Positions 1 through 7,199 of a stretch of 10,272 nucleotides of DNA are shown piece after piece. Made by a program: the position numbers and the translations under genes. Source of the DNA: Verrucomicrobiia bacterium. GTDB lineage: Bacteria; Verrucomicrobiota; Verrucomicrobiia; Limisphaerales; JAUIHU01. Within the stretch, counting starts at the first letter, position 1. Each line of letters starts with the position of its first letter. Under the pieces are notes generated by a model, which did not search any database, was not told where the DNA came from, and was given only the letters and a program-made list of their open reading frames with translations. The stretch is from the NCBI GenBank assembly GCA_030432175.1, contig JAUIHU010000113.1:1-10272 (forward strand). The letters are read 5' to 3'.

Positions 1-1
1 A

Positions 2-436
2 CCAGGCGACTTGAACTGGAACCGTATTGTACCCGGGACGATTCGATCCATTTTGGAAGGAGTGGCTCCAATTATCCGTTCAGATGGAGAGTTTGTGCGT
101 GATTATTTTCATGTGGATGATGCTTCTTCAGCCTATCGCGCTTTAGCAGCCAGCATGCATGAACGTCCTCAGGCGATTCTGGGACAGGCTTTTAACTTCT
201 CTTATGAGCGTCCAATCAGTGTCAAGGCTTTGGTGGATATTCTGTTGAAACTGATGGGTTCAGATCTCCGTCCAGAAATTCTCAATCAGGCAAGTAATGA
301 AATTCGTAACCAGTTCCTCAGCTCTCAGAAAGCCCATGAAGTTCTGAATTGGAGTCCTCAGAAGGATTTCGAAACCGCTTTGCAATCGACGATTGATTGG
401 TATCGCGAGTTTTTGAACCGGGACCGAATCGAATGA
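2..436 (+). CDS. NAD-dependent nucleotide-sugar dehydratase/epimerase, C-terminal part (5' truncated)
   Basis: The reading frame is open from the window edge, so only the last ~144 residues are present and the Rossmann NAD-binding half lies upstream. The visible part begins P-G-D-L-N-W-N-R-I-V-P-G-T, followed by R-S-D-G-E-F-V-R-D-Y-F-H-V-D-D. This is the substrate-binding region of extended short-chain dehydrogenases annotated as CDP-glucose 4,6-dehydratase, GDP-mannose 4,6-dehydratase or a general nucleotide-sugar epimerase. Near the end, S-N-E-I-R-N-Q-F-L-S plus a W-S-P…T-I-D-W-Y segment is the typical C-terminus of the same group. Such enzymes modify NDP-hexoses in the cytoplasm for O-antigen, capsule or exopolysaccharide. 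The codon at position 11 (TTG) is internal, not a start. The following sulfotransferase and kinase genes fit a polysaccharide locus. The family is clear. The exact substrate cannot be told without the N-terminal half. Confidence 0.85.
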   Translation, partial: PGDLNWNRIVPGTIRSILEGVAPIIRSDGEFVRDYFHVDDASSAYRALAASMHERPQAILGQAFNFSYERPISVKALVDILLKLMGSDLRPEILNQASNEIRNQFLSSQKAHEVLNWSPQKDFETALQSTIDWYREFLNRDRIE

Positions 437-502
437 AATTGAGATTGTTAGCTTAAGATTGGAATATTTCTGTCGATTCGCCTGGACAGATCCTTTATAG
501 AA

Positions 503-1453
503 ATGGACCCATTAATGAAATCGGAACGACCACACCTGATCATGATCTCCGCCATGTATGAAAATGGCGGCAACACCATGCACCGCAGCCTCGACGGACA
601 CAGCCGTCTGGCTTCTTATCCATTCGAATCTCAGTTAGGCACAAGATTGACCAGTGACTTGATGGAATCGATGTTTCCCTTCAAGTATCGCTGGCCGGAG
701 TTTCCCCTTGCATCAACTGTTGATCGGGATTTTGAGCTTTTCTTTGACGAAGAAATGAAAACCCGCGTCCGCAATCCCAAGGGCAGCAAATTTAGAGATG
801 CGGATCTTCAAGTTGAGGAACAAGAGCGGAAAAGGATTTTCATCGAAATCATGGAGAGACTGCCCCGAACACGGGGAAATCTGGTTATGGCTTTTTATGA
901 GGCCAGTTTCCGAAGCTGGAAGAATTTCTACGGCTCTGTCGATGAATTGGCAGCTTATGTCGGCTACAGTCCAATCATTGGTGTCGATGCCGACAAGATA
1001 CTAACCGACCTGAAAGATGCTCACGTGCTTCATGTGGTTCGAAATCCTTATTCTGCATATGCGGAAACATGCAGACGTCCTTTTCCACTTTCACTGGAAA
1101 ATTACACCATGATCTGGAACTGGGTGCAGTATCTGGCTCAAGTGTTCGCAGCCAAGTTCCCGAACAGATTTCATATTGTTCGATACGAGGATTTTGTAGC
1201 TGATCGCGATGGAACGATGAAATCAGTGGCTGGAAAATTAGGAATAGATTTTGAAGAAATACTGTTAAAACCTTCCTGGAACGGAACGGTTTTAGGTCAG
1301 GTCTATCCGTGGGGAACCATTCGCGAACCCTCTCCCCAAACCAACCGTGAAACTGCTGAAGTCCTTTCTGCTGATCAATGGGATCGTATTCGCGAACTCT
1401 CACTGGCTAATCTGAAATCGTTAAATTACGAGGACTGGAAAAAAGAGGGATGA
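503..1453 (+). CDS. Sulfotransferase-like protein
   Basis: A 316-residue cytoplasmic protein without signal peptide or membrane segment. The N-terminus runs strand-loop-helix: L-I-M-I-S-A-M-Y-E-N-G-G-N-T (residues 12-25), then D-G-H-S-R-L-A-S-Y-P-F-E (31-42). This occupies the place of the PAPS 5'-phosphosulfate loop but lacks the common R/K-S-G-T-T core. In mid-protein V-V-R-N-P-Y-S-A-Y (178-186) matches the 3'-phosphate-binding R-[DN]-P motif. It is followed by R-Y-E-D-F (about residue 228), the second usual sulfotransferase landmark. From family knowledge these enzymes move sulfate from PAPS to a sugar, lipid or protein. With a nucleotide-sugar enzyme upstream, a polysaccharide acceptor is the likeliest inference. 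The start at 503 has no clear Shine-Dalgarno; ATG at 515 is an equally possible start. The stop overlaps the next start (ATGA), implying translational coupling to the kinase gene. Confidence 0.7.
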   Translation: MDPLMKSERPHLIMISAMYENGGNTMHRSLDGHSRLASYPFESQLGTRLTSDLMESMFPFKYRWPEFPLASTVDRDFELFFDEEMKTRVRNPKGSKFRDADLQVEEQERKRIFIEIMERLPRTRGNLVMAFYEASFRSWKNFYGSVDELAAYVGYSPIIGVDADKILTDLKDAHVLHVVRNPYSAYAETCRRPFPLSLENYTMIWNWVQYLAQVFAAKFPNRFHIVRYEDFVADRDGTMKSVAGKLGIDFEEILLKPSWNGTVLGQVYPWGTIREPSPQTNRETAEVLSADQWDRIRELSLANLKSLNYEDWKKEG

Positions 1454-2646
1454 GCGCCGACACGGACTGGGATTTTCGTTGCAAAACTTTTTTGTGGAAG
1501 GCGGATGTTCCAGTCGCGGACCCTACTCTTCAGCGATTGGGAGAACTGAAAGACGCTTCTGTTCGCTGTGAAAACTGGCTGAAAGGTTGGCAGGAGAGGT
1601 TGAGTGATTTTCTTGCCCTTCCTGTCCCAGAGCTTGATCTTTGTCCTCTTTCCAAACAGGGGACTTTTCATCTGAGCTTCAATGTCCGGCATAAAACCAA
1701 TCAGTGGTTTTTAAAGACTTCCATACCCAATCTGGACATGCTTTCGGAAGATCTGACCTTTGAAACCTGGCTGCAGGATCAGAGTGTCAGCGATGTATTC
1801 TCCTTACCCAAAACTTTGTTTACCTGGCAGGATGCTTCGGAATATCGTGGCAGATTGACTCGTTGGGTTGATCCTGACAGGTTTTTTCAGAAGCTGGATG
1901 AGCAGTCTGATTCCAATGAGGCTTTGCGTTATCAACGTTTGGGTGTCGCTTTGGGTAATCCTTACTGTGATGTTCGGTTTTCAGAAAATTGTCAGCTCTG
2001 GGGATGGTTTCATCCGAATTACCTGTGTCACATTACTTCAAAGGCTTCTAATCATTCCAGGAGTGCTGAACATTGCATCTCTGGCTTTTCCTCATGGGAA
2101 GATTATTTTCTTAGCAATCTGGAACAGCATTTCCGGATTTTGGTTGATGGAGAAGAGCTGGATACATCTTTGTTAAGGGAATTTTGGAAGTGGATGGAGT
2201 CCAATGAACTTTTAGAAATCCTCAAAACAGCCAAACCTCAACTGCTTCATGGAGACATGGGCACAGGTAATTTGTTCTGGGATGCAGAGAACTCCAGACC
2301 TGGTCTCGGCGATTGGGAAGATCGGTTGATTGGAGATCCGGTGTTTGAGTTAGCCGGATGGGCCACATTTTTCAAATCACCTCCAAAACTCGGATGGGTC
2401 TGGGAAGGATACCGTGAAGCTGCATTTGGTGAAATGAACGAATCTGAGGAAATGAGGCGACGCTTCTGGCTTTACTACTGGAGAATTGCTTTGGCCAAAT
2501 CCGCGCATCGGTTTCGATTTGGGTACACGGACCCCAAGGGCGCCGCTCCAGCAATTTGTAGAGTATTAAAAGGGTACGAAGGCTGGATAAACAATGCCGA
2601 TTTTTCAAATGCCAAAACCTGGAAAGATCCTGTGAAGGTAGAATAA
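1450..2646 (+). CDS. Phosphotransferase of the APH/choline kinase fold
   Basis: A 398-residue protein, probably a cytoplasmic small-molecule or sugar kinase. The catalytic loop is L-L-H-G-D-M-G-T-G-N-L (H267, D269, N274), and the metal-binding D-W-E follows at 288-290, then G-D-P-V-F-E-L-A. This is the standard Brenner-type motif pair of aminoglycoside phosphotransferase, choline and homoserine kinases. In the N-lobe, F-L-K-T (K89) and E105 are candidates for the ATP-binding Lys-Glu pair. A glycine-rich loop is not obvious. The ~70 N-terminal residues before the N-lobe are unusual and unrecognised. The ATG overlaps the sulfotransferase stop; GAGGG sits immediately before it, too close to be a normal Shine-Dalgarno, so coupled re-initiation is likely. 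The genome context suggests a role in modifying a surface glycan or its precursor rather than antibiotic resistance. The substrate is unknown. Confidence 0.72.
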   Translation: MSADTDWDFRCKTFLWKADVPVADPTLQRLGELKDASVRCENWLKGWQERLSDFLALPVPELDLCPLSKQGTFHLSFNVRHKTNQWFLKTSIPNLDMLSEDLTFETWLQDQSVSDVFSLPKTLFTWQDASEYRGRLTRWVDPDRFFQKLDEQSDSNEALRYQRLGVALGNPYCDVRFSENCQLWGWFHPNYLCHITSKASNHSRSAEHCISGFSSWEDYFLSNLEQHFRILVDGEELDTSLLREFWKWMESNELLEILKTAKPQLLHGDMGTGNLFWDAENSRPGLGDWEDRLIGDPVFELAGWATFFKSPPKLGWVWEGYREAAFGEMNESEEMRRRFWLYYWRIALAKSAHRFRFGYTDPKGAAPAICRVLKGYEGWINNADFSNAKTWKDPVKVE

Positions 2647-2769
2647 TAATAAAAATAATACTGAAGTGTCTTCCCCGGTGAAGTGAGGCTGCTAATGTTA
2701 AAATTTAAATCACCCTGAAAGGGGCACATTTGTATTATGGGGCTTATTCAATCAGATTCTGAATCAACC

Positions 2770-2794
2770 CTTGAAATTTAAGTGTCATTTCAAG
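2770..2794. repeat. Inverted repeat in convergent spacer, possible weak bidirectional terminator
   Basis: CTTGAAAT and ATTTCAAG form a perfect 8-bp inverted repeat with a 9-base loop. It lies in the 165-bp spacer (2647-2811) between the 3' ends of the plus-strand kinase gene and the minus-strand phosphatase gene. The stem is AT-rich and neither side has a T-run, so it is a poor intrinsic terminator by usual rules. A second short hairpin, CCCT-GAA-AGGG, lies around 2712-2722. Nothing else coding is visible in the spacer. Confidence 0.3.
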
Positions 2795-2811
2795 AATTGA
2801 CGTGCCCAGGT

Positions 2812-4347
2812 TCATAAAACCTTCAAAATGACCAAGGTCCAATCGTCCTTGATCGGCGCTCCATCCACAAAAGCGTTGGTCTCTCTAAAAATCGCCTCCA
2901 CGATTTCTTGCGCTGAACAATCCCGGTGATCCTGGATCACCTTCAAGACCCGGTCCTCTCCGAAGTCTTCACCTGAGGGATTTTCAGCTTCCATAAAACC
3001 ATCAGTGAGAGCCACTACCAGATCTCCATGATTTAGAATAATATCATCTGACGAGACATATTCTGCGGCATCAAACATACCCAGGGGCATGGCCTGACTG
3101 CGGATTCTTCTCCGGATGTCTCCATCTTTTGCGATGATAAATCCATCTGGATGTCCTGCATTGTTGCAATGTAAACGGCGCGTTTCCAATTCCAGTCGCA
3201 GCAACATCATCGTGACGTGCATTCCAAAACTGACATCCTCAGCGATGACCTTGTTCGCTCGTGTCAGAATATCTCCCGAATCGACTCGGTTGTGTGTGAG
3301 AATTCGCAAATACGCCCTGGTTTCAGCCATCAGCAGGGCGGCTCCCAGCCCATGGCCTGTAACATCTCCCACGACGATTCCAAGGTCGCCATTGACCATT
3401 GGAAGAAAATCATAATAGTCACCACCGGTAGAGTCTGCAGGCAATGAACGACCTGCAAGATCGAATCCGGGAAGATCCGGCGCTTTCTCAGGGAAAAGTC
3501 TTTCTTGAATTTCTCCAGCGACTTCCAATTGTTGGCGCTGTTCAGAAAGCTCGGCTTCCGCTTTTTTACGTTGGGAAATATCGCGAATGAACGCTGCAAA
3601 CCAGTATTCCTGATTCATCTGTACTTCGCCAAAGGCAATTTCGATATGAATCTCTTTGCCGTCCTTAGTAATACCCATCGTCTCACAAGTTTGTGAATAG
3701 AATGACTTTCCACGATTGTTTCCCAGAGAGCAGGTGAGCGTCGGGTTATTGACGGGAGATAAATCACCTGGTTGAAGGTTCTCCAGTCTTTTTCCTATGA
3801 TTTCATGGGGTTCAAATCCAAATACATGTTTGGTGGCTGGATTCACCAGGCAAATCATCCCCTCTGCATTGAGAAGTATTATCGCATCTGGTGAGGATTC
3901 CCAAAGCAGTCGGTACCTTAATTCGGTCTGTCGGGCGATTTCAGCTTGCTTCCTCTGATTGGAACGAACTTTGGCTTCATTCAGTTCTCTTGTGACCACC
4001 GGGGCAAGTCGAGCAAGATTTCCTTTCATCAGGTAATCATGAGCGCCTGCTTTCATGGCGCTCACCGCGGTTTCGTCCCCGATAGCTCCTGAGATTACAA
4101 TGAATGGGATATCCAATTTGTGTTTTTGAACTAACCTTAACGCATCCAATGCGCTGTAGTCCGGCAGGTTATAGTCAGCCAGAATCACATCCCATTTTCC
4201 TGATTTGAGCGCGCGTTCCAATTCCTGTTCTGTTTCAACTCGCTTGAAATCTGGAACAAAACCCGCGACGGCCAGGTTTCCAATAGCAATCAATGCATCC
4301 GATTCACTATCTTCCAAGACCAGGACTTGCAGCTTCTTAGGACTCAT
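2812..4347 (-). CDS. REC-PAS-PP2C protein (response regulator with RsbU/SpoIIE-type serine phosphatase output)
   Basis: A 511-residue soluble signalling protein with three domains. Residues ~5-122 are a receiver domain: acidic pair E12/D13, phospho-acceptor D58 in L-A-D-Y-N-L-P, S86 and K108 are all present, so it should accept phosphate. Residues ~143-262 are a PAS domain (S-S-P-D-A-I-I-L-L-N), ending in D-I-S-Q-R-K-K-A-E. A short coiled coil (~263-288) links to a PP2C-like phosphatase domain. That domain carries G-G-D-Y-Y-D (308-313), G-D-V-T-G-H-G (327-333), L-T-D-G and the terminal D-D-W (501-503), so all metal-binding acidic residues appear intact. Family knowledge: such proteins dephosphorylate an anti-sigma-factor antagonist in partner-switching control. 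No antagonist, anti-sigma factor or sensor kinase gene is in the window. An AAGGAG lies ~13 bases before the ATG, slightly far. The secreted-protein gene ends 38 bp upstream on the same strand, suggesting co-transcription. Confidence 0.93.
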   Translation of the reverse strand: MSPKKLQVLVLEDSESDALIAIGNLAVAGFVPDFKRVETEQELERALKSGKWDVILADYNLPDYSALDALRLVQKHKLDIPFIVISGAIGDETAVSAMKAGAHDYLMKGNLARLAPVVTRELNEAKVRSNQRKQAEIARQTELRYRLLWESSPDAIILLNAEGMICLVNPATKHVFGFEPHEIIGKRLENLQPGDLSPVNNPTLTCSLGNNRGKSFYSQTCETMGITKDGKEIHIEIAFGEVQMNQEYWFAAFIRDISQRKKAEAELSEQRQQLEVAGEIQERLFPEKAPDLPGFDLAGRSLPADSTGGDYYDFLPMVNGDLGIVVGDVTGHGLGAALLMAETRAYLRILTHNRVDSGDILTRANKVIAEDVSFGMHVTMMLLRLELETRRLHCNNAGHPDGFIIAKDGDIRRRIRSQAMPLGMFDAAEYVSSDDIILNHGDLVVALTDGFMEAENPSGEDFGEDRVLKVIQDHRDCSAQEIVEAIFRETNAFVDGAPIKDDWTLVILKVL

Positions 4348-4385
4348 CGTCTTTTGCCCACTCCTTTTCGAATATGATGAAAGTG

Positions 4386-6062
4386 TTATTCAACGAGCAA
4401 AACCCTGTAAAATGCAGCGCTTTGCAAAGGATCTCTGTCGATAACCCTGTTTGATATTGTTGGGACACCCACATTTTGCCAATCCGGATCTGAAAGTGAA
4501 ATGGTCCTTTGGAGCTGAAAACGACCGCCAACTTCTGGATCCCAATATACAATGATACCTCTTTGATTAAATCCAATGCCGAATATCTCAGGAGCCACAA
4601 TTGGGGGTTCCAATTCTCCAACCAGGTAGCGTCCATAGCCATAAATTCCGGAACTCCACAAAATTTCAAATGTATCTGGTTTGGCGCGAGGCGGTATTGA
4701 AGTTCTGAGAGTTCCGTGCGTTGAATGAAACAGCGCAGCAGGATGATCCTCAGCAGGTATCAATTCCATCGATTCGTTCACTGGAATAAGGTGAGTCGCT
4801 AAAGCAGCGCCACCATCTCTTGGGTGCAGCGCCAACCAGCCAGGAGTTGGAGATTCTAAATCAAGCAATGATGAGTTGTAACTGGGTGTCGAGTAGGTCA
4901 CGATCCAGTTTGAAATGCCTTGCAAAGTCTCTGGCAACGCTACTTCTGTTAAAAATTGCGGTTGGTATGCGGGTTGATTTTCATTTGAAGGAATTCCAGT
5001 CAGTTCAATCGCTGTTGTTTCTAACAATTCCCAACCACCTCCAAAGGATGTGGTTAAAAGGTATCTGAGCACGGAAGTCTCGCTCAATCCATCGTTCGCT
5101 CCAGGATATGTCGTTGCGAAAACCCATTGTCCGATTCTTTGCCCATCCAGCATTCCAAGATAAGGCAGACTCACGCCGCCGGAAGCAGCTTCAAAACCAT
5201 TCTCCAGGCTCCATGAAGCTGTAAAGGTTTCTCCATTACTGGTTTCAATATAAATAGGCCCCATTCCAGGACGCCAGGTTTTACCGGTTGCAATGATTTT
5301 TAAATCAGATCTGGATCCTTGAGATTGAATGGAAGCCCATCGCCATTCAGGCCAGAAAGGGGATCCATCATCAGGTTGACGGTAAATGATTTTAGGAACA
5401 CCAAATTCTGGAAGATCAGGGGTGGATGTGACTGGCGCGACCACCTCATATTCAAGGATCATATTTTTGTAACCAACCAGGATGGATCCATAATCGGTCA
5501 CATCAAAAGTAAAATAATAGTCTAGCGAAGAACCTCCGGCTTCAAGGAAATCGCTGTCCAAAGCCACCGGTACAATCCCTATATGCAAAGCCACTCCATT
5601 GGGCTCTCCGGTTTCGTGATTGATCCAGATCAGGGATCTGTCGGGGTAAGCATCGGCAATCGCTGAGTTAAATTCGTCACTTGTTTCATCCACGCCATTT
5701 TCCCGAATCGCAAGAAGTAACCAGGAGTCATTGTACCGAACCAGACCTCCGTAAGAATCCATTCCAGCAGACCCATCCCAACTCTCATCATCCACATGAT
5801 TGATGCTGTCTGCTTTCAATATAGGAAGAGGAGACTCCGAAGCATTATTTAAACTCCATTCCCAAACGGGCTGGATTTCTGGCGCTGCATTCTCTGAACT
5901 GGAATCTCCTCCTAATCCATTGGGCAATAGCAGCGTCAAATGCGCCGCCAGCAGGCTGAGATGTATGGAAATACGAGATTTGGCTATGTGCAGCAGCAAA
6001 TTGTTGCCGGATAAATTCAATGAGCTTATGAAAGCGAGACCCATGCCATAAAAAAATACCAA
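4386..6062 (-). CDS. Large secreted or surface protein of unknown function
   Basis: About 558 residues, not recognised as a named family. The N-terminus has two hydrophobic stretches, V-F-F-Y-G-M-G-L-A-F-I and, after A-K-S-R, I-S-I-H-L-S-L-L-A-A-H-L-T-L-L-L. The second could be a signal peptide that ends near P-N-G-L-G-G. The rest is rich in Trp, Gly, Ser, Thr and Tyr, acidic and poor in Lys and Cys, as for an exported beta-structured protein. The last ~70 residues (…G-R-F-Q-L-Q-R-T…D-W-Q-N-V…A-A-F-Y-R-V-L-L) resemble a short fibronectin-like C-terminal module frequent in Verrucomicrobiota secreted proteins. Position 6062 is a TTG without a Shine-Dalgarno. ATG at 6044 is the main alternative, and even a TTG or ATT start elsewhere cannot be excluded. 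It lies 64 bp after recR and 38 bp before the phosphatase gene. Confidence 0.7.
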   Translation of the reverse strand: MVFFYGMGLAFISSLNLSGNNLLLHIAKSRISIHLSLLAAHLTLLLPNGLGGDSSSENAAPEIQPVWEWSLNNASESPLPILKADSINHVDDESWDGSAGMDSYGGLVRYNDSWLLLAIRENGVDETSDEFNSAIADAYPDRSLIWINHETGEPNGVALHIGIVPVALDSDFLEAGGSSLDYYFTFDVTDYGSILVGYKNMILEYEVVAPVTSTPDLPEFGVPKIIYRQPDDGSPFWPEWRWASIQSQGSRSDLKIIATGKTWRPGMGPIYIETSNGETFTASWSLENGFEAASGGVSLPYLGMLDGQRIGQWVFATTYPGANDGLSETSVLRYLLTTSFGGGWELLETTAIELTGIPSNENQPAYQPQFLTEVALPETLQGISNWIVTYSTPSYNSSLLDLESPTPGWLALHPRDGGAALATHLIPVNESMELIPAEDHPAALFHSTHGTLRTSIPPRAKPDTFEILWSSGIYGYGRYLVGELEPPIVAPEIFGIGFNQRGIIVYWDPEVGGRFQLQRTISLSDPDWQNVGVPTISNRVIDRDPLQSAAFYRVLLVE

Positions 6063-6126
6063 GCGAAGAGATTTGTCGAGAATGCTTTCCAGATGAAAAC
6101 AGTTTGAGGATGAGCTCTTGGAATAT

Positions 6127-6744
6127 TCAGTTTGTTATTTTCATTTCTAACCTACCGGATAGAGCCCTGCTCAGAGTCAATTCGTCGGCATATTCAATAC
6201 CACCTCCAACAGGAAGTCCGGAAGCTATCCGGCTGACTTTAACTCCTTGAGACGTGAAATGCTGGGCCAGATAATGGGAAGTCGCTTCACCTTCTACATC
6301 AGAACTTAACGCCAGAATGATTTCATTAATACTCTCTTTTGATATTCGATTTTCTAATGCAAGAATGTTTAAATCTTCTGGTTCCACGCCATTTAACGGT
6401 GACAATTTCCCTCCCAGAACGTGAAACCGACCGTTAAATCCTGCTGCTTTTGACAGGTTCAACGTGTCTGTTGACTTTTCAACGACGCAGATCAAACCAG
6501 TTTCGCGTCGTTCGTCGGTGCAAATCTTACAAGGCTGATGCTCTTTGTCAGTGATCGCTCCACAATTTCTGCATAATTGAATTGTTTCGCGGACTCTTTG
6601 GAGAGCTTTAATCAACCGTTCATCAAACCCATCCTGGTTCAATGCCAGGCTCAATGCCAGACGCTCAGCAGATCTGGGTCCAATGCCAGGCAATCGACAC
6701 AAGGTATCGGTCAGTTCCAGAATGGGCTCAGGAAGGGAATGCAA
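6127..6744 (-). CDS. recR: Recombination mediator protein RecR
   Basis: A 205-residue RecR of normal family length (about 200). It has the N-terminal helix-hairpin-helix (L-P-G-I-G-P-R-S-A, residues 18-26), a four-cysteine zinc finger with all ligands (C58, C61, C72, C75) and a Toprim domain starting at I-C-V-V-E (E89). The C-terminal S-R-I-A-S-G-L-P-V-G-G-G segment is the usual one. RecR works with RecO and/or RecF to load RecA onto single-stranded gaps. The start is TTG: between it and the upstream in-frame stop near 6775 there is no ATG, GTG or TTG, and no Shine-Dalgarno is visible. It lies 52 bp after ybaB and completes the conserved dnaX-ybaB-recR order. Confidence 0.97.
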   Translation of the reverse strand: MHSLPEPILELTDTLCRLPGIGPRSAERLALSLALNQDGFDERLIKALQRVRETIQLCRNCGAITDKEHQPCKICTDERRETGLICVVEKSTDTLNLSKAAGFNGRFHVLGGKLSPLNGVEPEDLNILALENRISKESINEIILALSSDVEGEATSHYLAQHFTSQGVKVSRIASGLPVGGGIEYADELTLSRALSGRLEMKITN

Positions 6745-6796
6745 AAGTACAAATAAAATTTGGTTAGAGTGTAGCTAAGACGGAATGTGATTCATT

Positions 6797-7114
6797 TTAC
6801 ATCATTCCAGGAAAGCCTCCACCCATTCCGGCTGTAATTTTGCCCATTTCAGCAGTATTGACTTCCTTACCTTTTTCCAAAGCGCCGTTAACAGCGGTGA
6901 GTACCATTTCCTCTAGTATGGAGACATCTTCCGGATCAACGGCCGAAGGATCAATTGAGACCGATTTCAGCGCTCCGTCACAAGTTGCGACCGCTTTAAC
7001 AGCTCCTCCACCTGAAGTGTGTTCAACTGTACGCTCAGCCAACTCGGCCTGGATAGTTTCCATTTGGCGCTGCATCTGCGCCGCTTGCTTCATCAATTTG
7101 TTGATATTAGGCAT
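6797..7114 (-). CDS. ybaB: YbaB/EbfC family nucleoid-associated protein
   Basis: A 105-residue protein matching the family in length. It begins with the long amphipathic helix (M-K-Q-A-A-Q-M-Q-R-Q-M-E, residues 8-19), then the G-G-G-A-V-K-A-V strand, the D-P-S-A-V-D-P-E-D turn, and ends in a Gly/Met-rich tail (G-M-G-G-G-F-P-G-M-M). Family members are dimeric DNA-binding proteins that coat the nucleoid. The gene sits between dnaX (85 bp upstream) and recR (52 bp downstream), its near-universal position. It is the only gene of the trio with a convincing Shine-Dalgarno. Confidence 0.96.
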   Translation of the reverse strand: MPNINKLMKQAAQMQRQMETIQAELAERTVEHTSGGGAVKAVATCDGALKSVSIDPSAVDPEDVSILEEMVLTAVNGALEKGKEVNTAEMGKITAGMGGGFPGMM

Positions 7115-7122
7115 GATTTGAA

Positions 7123-7127
7123 TTCCT
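7123..7127 (-). promoter_or_regulatory. Ribosome binding site of ybaB
   Basis: AGGAA read on the minus strand, 8 bases before the ATG at 7114. It is notable only because dnaX, recR, the secreted-protein gene and nrdB show no comparable site. Confidence 0.6.
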
Positions 7128-7199
7128 GACTACGCTTTGATATTGGTATCTGCAACCAATCTGATCTAGTCGCAATCTATTTATCATCCATTAAAATGT

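Noticed and set aside
439..467. TTGAGA / GAATAT with 17-bp spacing before the sulfotransferase gene
   Set aside because: The -10 matches only three bases and the spacer is just 66 bp inside an apparent co-directional gene set; too weak to call a promoter.
975..1403. 142-codon open frame on the minus strand inside the sulfotransferase gene
   Set aside because: It lies wholly antisense to a gene with clear motifs, has no family signature, and overlaps similar fortuitous frames.
1450..2646. APH-fold gene as an antibiotic resistance determinant
   Set aside because: The motifs fit the broad kinase fold only, and the context is a polysaccharide-type locus with no mobile element or resistance neighbours.
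4337..4669. 110-codon minus-strand frame overlapping the end of the secreted-protein gene and the start of the phosphatase gene
   Set aside because: It is out of frame with both real genes and shows no domain; a shadow frame.
6640..6689. Three copies of CAATGCCAG within 50 bp
   Set aside because: They fall in recR and encode conserved residues (L-P-G-I-G and L-A-L repeats) in two different reading phases, so they are explained by the protein sequence and chance.
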